From positions 2,556,628-2,620,627 of the forward strand of contig NZ_CP116619.1 of NCBI RefSeq assembly GCF_030409055.1: a stretch of DNA of 64,000 nt. The letters are read 5' to 3'. Source of the stretch: Trichocoleus desertorum NBK24 (GTDB taxonomy: Bacteria; Cyanobacteriota; Cyanobacteriia; FACHB-46). The first letter of the stretch is position 1; each line of letters begins with the position of its first letter. The notes beneath the pieces are model-generated. The model ran no database searches and had not been told where the DNA came from. It worked only from the letters and a program-made list of their open reading frames with translations. Of the stretch, positions 57,668 to 64,000 are shown piece by piece. A program made the position numbers and the translations under genes.

Positions 57668-57733
57668 GACAAACTTTTTGAATTAATGATTCAGTTCAAC
57701 CAGTCAGCTCAACCAAGTGGATATTAGCTTGAT

Positions 57734-60154
57734 TTAGCAGTTGATTAAGTTGGCATCTCGCGCCGTTTGTTGGAGTTTCTGTAGGGTGCTCTGAGCTTTG
57801 CGACTGTTTACAGGATCACCGCGATCGCTGAAGAACTGGGCTGCTTGTTGCAGATCTGCGATCGCTCCTGGCTGGTCTCCCAATTTGGCTCGTGCGAGTC
57901 CACGATAAAGATACGCGGTAGCGTCTTCAGGATTGAGTCCCAAGGCTCGACTGTAGTCTTCAATCGCACCTAGTTTGTTGCCAATCCGAGTTCGAGCTAG
58001 TCCCCGGTAGAAGTAAGGAGTCGCATCCTCTGGGGACTGCTTGATAGCTTGACTGTAGTCTTCAATGGCCCCTAGCTTATCTCCCAACTCAGCACAGACA
58101 AAGCCACGATTGCTATAAGCCACACTATTGTCAGGATTGAGTCGGATGGCTTGGTCAAAGTCCGCGATCGCCCCAGATGGGTCATCCGAGTCATAACGAG
58201 CCACCCCTCGGTTGATGTAAGCAACGTCGTTATGGGGGTCAATCTGTAGAACCTGGGTGTAATCAGCGATCGCCCCAGATTTATCACCAATCTCATAGCG
58301 AGTTGCAGCCCGGTGGAAATAAGCCGTAGCATCTGCGGTATCGAGCCAAGGTTGCTCAAAGCGATCGATTAAGCCTTGGATGGTTGAGAGGTCAGTGGTG
58401 CGCAGTCCGAGTTCTAGTTCTGGAAAAACGGTGCTCGAAACAGGCAAATTCGGAACTTTGAGAATGGCTAAGCGGCGATCGCAAACCAAGAAATTCTCCT
58501 CAGCTCCCAAGATTTTGAACTTAAATTGTTGGGGAAACTCCTGTTTCAGTTGAGCCAGTTGCTTCAGCGTGTCGTGGAGCCAGCTTCTTTCAGGGGAGGA
58601 TGAGGGCGATCGCGGGCTGATGTAGCGAGGGGCATCACTTTGATGAGTGACTCCGAGATGACTCCAAGCCATCGAAATCTGACCCTGACGCCGTAAAAAC
58701 GCACGAAATTTTTCTAGTAGGGCGGTATCTAAGCTAGATGGATCAGGCCACGGCCAAACCACAATCACTTGCTTTTGAGCTTGCTCTAGTAACTCCTCTA
58801 GAAAGGCTCGGCTACCAGAGAGGGTCTGCGGGCGATCGCCTGATGGTGCGGTAGAATGGAGCGCCAATACCAGCTCGTGATTGGGTGTATCTGGCAAGGC
58901 TCGCAGTTGTTGATTGATGCCTTCTAGCCGATTTTGCAAAGTTGCTTCTAGCTCGGCTCGTACCTCTACTGCGCCGCCTTCTGCACCTTCCAAGCGAGTC
59001 GCCAAACTCTGGAGCTGACTTTGTAGCGCACTATTATCTAGGAGCTGAGGTAAGCGGTAAACCCAGTCACGTAAGGCTTTGTGCTGCTGGTACAGAGCTT
59101 GAGTTTGGCGCTGGATTATCGTGACATCTTGGCGCAACTGAGCCACTTCGGTACTCAAACCCGCTTGAGCTTCAACCTGATTTTGCAGATCTGCTAAGTC
59201 AGGTAGGGTCGGTAGTTGGTTCAACCGAGCTTCAAGGGCAGTCACAGTTTGGCTGAGTTCTGCCATCAGGTGCGAGTCTGTGGGGGCATGCACTTTGGTA
59301 TGAAGAACATCCAGTTGCTTCCGAAAAATAGTAACGGCGAGTCGCAAGGGAACGACCGCTTGCTCTAAGCCCTGATATCGCTGGTTAAGATTTTCCACCT
59401 CAACTAAGGTGCGGGTAAATTCGCGACGCGGCACCAGCCCTGCAATAACTCGAATTAGAGAGTCTACATCCTGCTTGAGAGAACTGGCATCAAAGGGCGT
59501 GGGTAAATGGTTTAGGCGACGGTTGATATGATTAATCTGATCTTGCAGCGCCTTGACTTGCATCAACGGCTCGTCGCTGAGGAGTTTTAGCTCCGTCTCT
59601 GCCTGGGACATTTGAGCTTGCAACTGCGCGATCGCGGCTTCCGTCTCCTCAGTAGAATTAGCGCTTAACTGCGTCAACTGGTGAGTAACCTGTTCTAAGG
59701 CCGTGGCGAGTTGAGTCTGCTGGATTTGCATTTGCTCCAAGTCCTGACGCAGCCCGACGACATCATGGGCTTTGAGGGGAGCCAGTTGGCGATGCATCTC
59801 CCATTGCAGTGTTTGCAACTGTTCTGAGAGCTTGGTTAGAGACTCACGGTGCCAACCTAGGAAAGTTTGCTTGAGGTGATCTAGATCCAAGCTGCTGGGT
59901 AAGTCTTGAACTTGCTCTTGCAGCGCGATCATATCCCTGGTGAGGCGATTGTCCAACCGAGTAATGCTCAGCTTAGACAGTTGCTTAGTTTCTTGCTCAA
60001 ACCGACGGCGGTTCGCAAAATTTAGAGCTAGCAAGCAGGAGATAGGGGCAGCCGCAAACACAAATTGCTGAGAGACAGTCGCAGCGATCGCTCCGACCCC
60101 TGAGCCAGCCAGCATGACATATTCGGCAGTTTCGCGCCAACGACGATGGTTCAC
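57734..60154 (-). CDS. Coiled-coil/TPR protein with PLD-like region
   Basis: The 806-residue protein starts with two membrane segments (about 12-46). A long coiled-coil region (50-420) full of Gln, Leu and Glu follows. The region at 425-600 (ELVLALHSTAP, then QKQVIVVWPWPDPSS and ENFLVCDRRLAILKV) resembles phospholipase-D-like folds but shows no HKD motif, so it is probably inactive. Five to six TPRs follow (610-790) with DKSGAIADYTQVLQIDPHNDVAYINRG as a typical unit. The start is GTG. It is likely a membrane-tethered scaffold; partners are unknown. Confidence 0.85.
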   Translation of the reverse strand: MNHRRWRETAEYVMLAGSGVGAIAATVSQQFVFAAAPISCLLALNFANRRRFEQETKQLSKLSITRLDNRLTRDMIALQEQVQDLPSSLDLDHLKQTFLGWHRESLTKLSEQLQTLQWEMHRQLAPLKAHDVVGLRQDLEQMQIQQTQLATALEQVTHQLTQLSANSTEETEAAIAQLQAQMSQAETELKLLSDEPLMQVKALQDQINHINRRLNHLPTPFDASSLKQDVDSLIRVIAGLVPRREFTRTLVEVENLNQRYQGLEQAVVPLRLAVTIFRKQLDVLHTKVHAPTDSHLMAELSQTVTALEARLNQLPTLPDLADLQNQVEAQAGLSTEVAQLRQDVTIIQRQTQALYQQHKALRDWVYRLPQLLDNSALQSQLQSLATRLEGAEGGAVEVRAELEATLQNRLEGINQQLRALPDTPNHELVLALHSTAPSGDRPQTLSGSRAFLEELLEQAQKQVIVVWPWPDPSSLDTALLEKFRAFLRRQGQISMAWSHLGVTHQSDAPRYISPRSPSSSPERSWLHDTLKQLAQLKQEFPQQFKFKILGAEENFLVCDRRLAILKVPNLPVSSTVFPELELGLRTTDLSTIQGLIDRFEQPWLDTADATAYFHRAATRYEIGDKSGAIADYTQVLQIDPHNDVAYINRGVARYDSDDPSGAIADFDQAIRLNPDNSVAYSNRGFVCAELGDKLGAIEDYSQAIKQSPEDATPYFYRGLARTRIGNKLGAIEDYSRALGLNPEDATAYLYRGLARAKLGDQPGAIADLQQAAQFFSDRGDPVNSRKAQSTLQKLQQTARDANLINC

Positions 60155-60465
60155 AGCGTTTCCAGATAGCTGAGGTTAAAAAGTCAGAAGGTCTGCCTAA
60201 GACTGGGGCGGATGGGATAGTAGATTGCACCGCGACAGCAACAGCACCTTACTTCGCTTTTCAGCTCTACCTAGGAAAATCAGGAACCTCTAAGGGTAAT
60301 GCTTGTGATATTAAACACTGGTTTGAGTGATACCGTACCACTGGGCAAAATCGCGATCGCCCTACATCTGTGAGTAGCAAATGGCTTTAGCGACTTAACT
60401 TCGCCGTAGCGGATTCTTTAAAGATTGGTTGAAGTAAAAAATTGTCAGCAGAGCTAAATATTTAG
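60155..60465. other. Intergenic region, TPR gene / Ser-Thr kinase
   Basis: These 311 bases separate two minus-strand genes. They contain a HIP1 site and no hairpin with a T-run that I could call. No gene is seen. Confidence 0.5.
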
Positions 60466-61845
60466 CTAAGAGTTTTGCGATCGCAGCTTGTTCAAAAAGT
60501 TTGACAACTCCTGTGCGAGCCACTTTTGCTCTGTATCAGTAAGCGCAGAGCCAAATTGGTGAGTTCGCACTCCCTCGATTAAGGCACAGGTATATACAGG
60601 CTGATCGTTGATTCGCAGTTGGCTATCGAACCATTCAATCGCTTGTAAATCCTCTGTGTTGCCTTCAACTGGACGGTACCGCCAACCCAAGCACTGCTGC
60701 TGTAGCCGAAAGCGATGGCGATTGATTTCTACATACGTCTGGATGGTAATGGGAGCCAAGGCATTGCCTAGTAAAGCTAAACCTGCCATCCAGAAGGGAA
60801 TGGAGAAGAGGGGAAAAAAGATCGGCGCACCCATCGCGATCGCAGAGCTTGTCCAAAAAAAGATAAAACCATTCCAAACCAACGCAAAACCGAATAAACC
60901 GAGATTGCGAGACAAGAAACGTTGGGGTGGAATGTCAACTGTTACCTGTTGGGCTGTACGCTTGAGCTGAATGCGACTGCCAGCAGGTTGCCGATCAATC
61001 TGAACCTCGGATCTTGCTAACTCAACCTGACGACGAGGTGGCTCCTGTAATGCGGCCAAAGCTTCCTGGGCGGCGGGAAAGCGATCTTCCATCGCAGGTT
61101 CTAGCATTTGGTCTAGCCAATCGGCAAAAGTAGGGGAGAGCTGTGTACAGGCACGAATGTCGATTTTGAGGCGGCGCTGGGGTAGATCAGCGGGTGATTG
61201 GTGGGTAAGCAAAAACAGCAATGTGCCACCTAAACCATACAAATCGGTGGCGGGAACGGCTTTACCTCGAAACTGCTCTGGAGCCATGTAACCGTAGGTG
61301 CCTACGACCGTACTGCCTTGAGTTAGCGTGTCTCGGTAAGTATCTTGCACTGCCCCAAAATCTACCAAGAAAATTTGCCCATCGGATCGCCGGATGATGT
61401 TTTGGGGTTTGATGTCGCGGTGAATCACAGGTGGGGTGAGCGAGTGCAGGTAACTCAGCACCTCAAGGACTTGTATCGCTAGCTGTTTAGCTTCAGGTTC
61501 TCCAATCCGCCAGCCTTCCTTGACCCACTGCGCCAGCGATCGCCCTGCTGCCAATTCTTGCACCAGATAAAACCAGCGATTCTCTGGCGTATCCACCTGG
61601 AAGTAGTTGAGATAGCGCGGAATAGCGGGATGTTGTAGATACGACAAAACTCTAGCTTCCCGCTCAAACAGTTCCAGCACTTTCCAGTCGTTGATGCGCC
61701 GGAGGGAAAGGGCTTTTAGGGCTACCTGCTGCTGGGTTTGCAGATCTTCGGCTTTGTAGGTCGTGCCAATGCCACCCTGACCCAAAACTTCCAAAATGCG
61801 GTAGCGATCGCCAACGATCTCCTGTGGTTGATGTAGTGCCTCCAT
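60466..61845 (-). CDS. Serine/threonine protein kinase, membrane-anchored
   Basis: The 459-residue Hanks-type kinase has glycine loop LGQGGIGTTYKAED (21-34), catalytic K44 in VALKAL, catalytic loop HRDIKPQN (142-149), DFG at 162-164 and an APEQF activation segment end. All residues needed for activity are present. After the kinase domain (to about 275) come two hydrophobic segments (about 315-365) and a C-terminal cytoplasmic domain of about 90 residues. The layout is typical of cyanobacterial Spk proteins. No phosphatase gene is adjacent. Confidence 0.93.
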   Translation of the reverse strand: MEALHQPQEIVGDRYRILEVLGQGGIGTTYKAEDLQTQQQVALKALSLRRINDWKVLELFEREARVLSYLQHPAIPRYLNYFQVDTPENRWFYLVQELAAGRSLAQWVKEGWRIGEPEAKQLAIQVLEVLSYLHSLTPPVIHRDIKPQNIIRRSDGQIFLVDFGAVQDTYRDTLTQGSTVVGTYGYMAPEQFRGKAVPATDLYGLGGTLLFLLTHQSPADLPQRRLKIDIRACTQLSPTFADWLDQMLEPAMEDRFPAAQEALAALQEPPRRQVELARSEVQIDRQPAGSRIQLKRTAQQVTVDIPPQRFLSRNLGLFGFALVWNGFIFFWTSSAIAMGAPIFFPLFSIPFWMAGLALLGNALAPITIQTYVEINRHRFRLQQQCLGWRYRPVEGNTEDLQAIEWFDSQLRINDQPVYTCALIEGVRTHQFGSALTDTEQKWLAQELSNFLNKLRSQNS

Positions 61846-61982
61846 GCCACTCCTTTCTTACAGATGTGGTTCTGCTTCAATTGTGGCTTACGAGCTAAAT
61901 GAGTCAGAGGCTGGAGGAGTTTTTGGTAGTATGGCTTTGCTACGGCTCAACCAAAAAGATGTTGCAGTTTACGGAACACCCG

Positions 61983-62369
61983 TTAGGTCGGCGATCGCTG
62001 ATCTTGATCTTTTTGAGGGGTTTCTAAGACTTCACGCTGATGCTTCATCACCTCTTTAGCAGCAGTGAGATATTCTCTAACGGCTGCTACATGCTCTTCT
62101 ACTGCTTTTTCATGCTCATGGCCTGACATCAGGTAGGCTTCTGTAGAAATCTGCTTGTTTGTGCGGGCGAGTTTGGCATACTCCTGAGAGGCACGGGCAT
62201 GCTCTTGCACCAAGTGACCCCGCTCCTCAATGATGTGCCCCACCTCTGCGATCGCACCCTCTTGATTTTGCAGAGTCTTGCCCACGGTCTCAATGGATTT
62301 TCCATGCTTTTCTGACACCTCTGCATGTTTCAGAGCCGCTTCAGCATTTTCTGGTGATATTTCATGCAT
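61983..62369 (-). CDS. His/Glu-rich helical protein, unrecognised
   Basis: From the ATG at 62369 the protein has 128 residues (MHEISPENAEAALKHAEVSEKHGKS). It is almost entirely amphipathic helix, with repeated HAE/EH patterns and many His (for example SGHEHEKAVEEHVAAVREY). There is no signal peptide and no Cys. The frame extends to 62528 but would then overlap the hydrolase gene, so the shorter start is chosen. It could form a helical bundle or bind metal through His, but this is speculative. Confidence 0.65.
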   Translation of the reverse strand: MHEISPENAEAALKHAEVSEKHGKSIETVGKTLQNQEGAIAEVGHIIEERGHLVQEHARASQEYAKLARTNKQISTEAYLMSGHEHEKAVEEHVAAVREYLTAAKEVMKHQREVLETPQKDQDQRSPT

Positions 62370-62479
62370 ATGCTGCTGTCCCCCATTTGGCAAGCAAGCT
62401 GCTTGATTCGTTCGTTTGGCTTCAGCATAAAAAGAATTATTTTGGGTAACACCTACCTCTAGACTCAGGCTAGACCAAA

Positions 62480-63033
62480 CTAGGGTCCTGATTGCGGATA
62501 CCAACTTTGGCGACGCAAATACCGACAAACTCTTTCACGCAGTAGATAAACCGACAGAAATAGATCTAAAGTTTTTTCGAACCACTGAAATTCATGGCCG
62601 TAATAGCGCGGATCCCAATAGCTGATGACGCTGTGGAAGCGAACAGTCCAGTTCAGCGGAAAGAACAACAAAGGGCCATCATCTACATGGGTCAAGATGT
62701 CTACGGTGGTGTGAAATAGACAGGCAAGCAAAAACCAAAATAACCAGCGAGTGCGAGAGCCAATATTCCGTCGTCTCGGCCATACATAAGCTAGCCCCAC
62801 TAGCAACAGCACTGGAGCGTGCAAGGCATTATGGGCCGCAATCCAAAAAGGGTTGTGAAAAAAAGCTCGTCAAATAGGAGATGCGCTGTATCCGTCAGGC
62901 TCCAGCCTTGGATGAAGTGGTAGTAGACAATGCCACCGATCGACAGCAGCCACAGAGGCAGATCAGGAGCTACAGAACCGAGAAGAAATGCTCTCTTAAC
63001 GATCGGTACCCGTGGCAGAGCGTAATTGCTCAA
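62480..63033 (-). pseudogene. YdjM-like membrane metal-dependent hydrolase, broken
   Basis: Two frames together encode a membrane-bound hydrolase-like protein. The N-terminal part has KRAFLLGSVAPDLPLWLLSIGG; the rest has FFHNPFWIAAHNALHAPVLLLVG and HTTVDILTHVDDGP, both His-rich family motifs. The frame breaks in a run of seven A (62858-62864, plus strand); eight would restore it. The 5' end is also missing: an in-frame TAG lies directly before the first matching codon, and the conserved N-terminal segment with its first His is absent. The IS66 element starts just beyond, so insertion probably removed the true start. Confidence 0.75.
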
Positions 63034-64000
63034 CTAGGTTGACCTAAGCACGCCTTTGGTAGAAGATGATAAACTTTTGCCATGAAGGAACTGCCCCCTC
63101 TCGCTGGACTGAGTCACGCAGAAAAGGATGCCCTGATTCAAGGGCTGTGGCAGGAGTTGCAAACGTTGCGCTCAGAGGTCGAAAAGCTGAAGCAAAAACG
63201 GGTCAAGAAAACCTCCCGTAATTCAAGTTTGCCTCCTTCTCAGGGCTTCAAGCCAAATCAGAGGAGGGCTCAGTCCCCTGCCCTCAATGGTGAGGAAACG
63301 GGAAGTCACCGTAACGGTGGGCGAGAATTGAGCCAACAACCGGATCAAGTCGTCGTTGCCCAAGCCAAGAGTTGTCCCCACTGTGGGGTCGAAGTGGAGC
63401 TATCAACACAACGCTTGAGCGGGACTTACGAACGCATTGAATTGCCGCCGATGACTCCTCACATCACCCGGGTTGAACGTTACGGTGGGACTTGCCAGTG
63501 TTGTCAGCAGGCGTATGAAGCGCCTGTTCCAGTCGGTTTGGAGCCAGGGTCTCCCTTTGGCACCAGTGTCGTGAGTTTAGTGACCTATCTCCGTTACAGC
63601 CATGCCATCAGCTATCAACGGCTGAGCCAGCTGATGAGTGAGCTTTACGGTCTCAGCCTGTCCGAAGGAGCGATTGCCAATCTCCTGCAACGGGTGCGCT
63701 CTCAGCTAGAAAACCCGGTGGCCAAGATTGTCGAACGTTTACGCAGTGCTCGTCTCGTCGGCAGTGATGAGACGGGGGCACGAGTGAAGGGGACCAACCA
63801 GTGGGAATGGGTGTTTCAGAACGACCAGGTGTGTTTGCACGTGATTCGTCCCAGTCGTGGCAAAACGGTCATTGATACCGTGATGGCGGGGCATCAACCA
63901 CAGGTTTGGGTGTCTGATTTATTCAGTGCCCAGGCCGCCCATCCGGCGCACGACTGGCAAGTGTGTCTAGCCCATCAACTGCGCGATTGTCAGTATGCCA
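63034..64000 (+). mobile_element. IS66-family insertion sequence (left part)
   Basis: The element runs off the window. Its left end must lie between the disrupted hydrolase (last matching codon at 63031-63033) and the transposase ATG at 63082. I cannot identify the exact inverted repeat or the target duplication, because the right end is outside the window. Confidence 0.75.
63082..64000 (+). CDS. IS66-family transposase (5' part)
   Basis: An open frame of 306 codons continues to the window edge. It has an N-terminal Leu/Glu-rich coiled coil, a basic linker, a zinc-finger region (C98PHC101 and C138-C141) and the start of the DDE catalytic domain, with D229 in GSDETGARV and D279 in VWVSDLFSAQ, the usual IS66 TnpC layout. 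The third catalytic residue is beyond the edge. No TnpA/TnpB accessory ORFs precede it, so it belongs to the single-ORF IS66 group. No defect is seen in the visible part. Confidence 0.93.
   Translation, partial: MKELPPLAGLSHAEKDALIQGLWQELQTLRSEVEKLKQKRVKKTSRNSSLPPSQGFKPNQRRAQSPALNGEETGSHRNGGRELSQQPDQVVVAQAKSCPHCGVEVELSTQRLSGTYERIELPPMTPHITRVERYGGTCQCCQQAYEAPVPVGLEPGSPFGTSVVSLVTYLRYSHAISYQRLSQLMSELYGLSLSEGAIANLLQRVRSQLENPVAKIVERLRSARLVGSDETGARVKGTNQWEWVFQNDQVCLHVIRPSRGKTVIDTVMAGHQPQVWVSDLFSAQAAHPAHDWQVCLAHQLRDCQYA

Overview
The window is chromosomal DNA from a cyanobacterium, probably a filamentous or Leptolyngbya-like lineage, although the species cannot be fixed from sequence alone. The evidence is the very frequent HIP1 octamer GCGATCGC in and between genes, the dark-operative protochlorophyllide reductase genes chlL and chlN, many cyanobacteria-specific families (CGLD27, DUF5331, DUF3318, an OprB/SLH iron-uptake-type porin), phytochrome-like GAF kinases, and a Yfr1 small RNA in its usual place between a guaB-type gene and trxA.

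Layout. 1-5.1 kb: the end of an HI0933-type flavoprotein gene, a HEAT-repeat protein, a GNAT acetyltransferase, an AmpG-like transporter, lexA and argF. 5.3-8.3 kb: a phytochrome-like GAF histidine kinase followed by two single-domain response regulators. 8.5-17.2 kb: dus, dnaK, an unrecognised Cys-rich protein, proS, DUF2993 and GerMN envelope proteins and an ArsR regulator. 17.6-23.3 kb: two histidine kinases with closely related catalytic halves, one PilJ-like and one translationally coupled to a PhnD-type binding lipoprotein, with an acetamidase between them. 23.3-33 kb: cobN, a CBCR-like hybrid kinase and two adjacent YcjX/dynamin-like GTPases. 33.3-40.2 kb: initiator tRNA, asparaginase, CGLD27, yqeK-rsfS, a WcaI-type glycosyltransferase, queE, DUF3318 and YbjN proteins. 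40.4-43.3 kb: chlL-DUF5331-chlN. 44.1-50.1 kb: LOG-family protein, trxA, Yfr1, guaB3-like gene and mutS2. 50.2-62.4 kb: GAF hybrid kinase, a small secreted protein, a peptidoglycan amidase, a frameshifted porin, a coiled-coil/TPR protein and a Ser/Thr kinase. 62.4-64 kb: a broken membrane hydrolase gene abutting an IS66-family transposase that runs off the window.

Most genes are ordinary housekeeping genes. Signal transduction is the accessory theme: five histidine kinases, two stand-alone receivers plus two fused ones, and one Ser/Thr kinase. The best second-look items are Yfr1, the two bilin-GAF candidates, the PhnD-kinase pair, the LexA with intact self-cleavage residues and a candidate operator, and the two frameshifted loci. 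I found no CRISPR array, no rRNA and no prophage. I cannot support a claim of a wholly new multi-gene system here.
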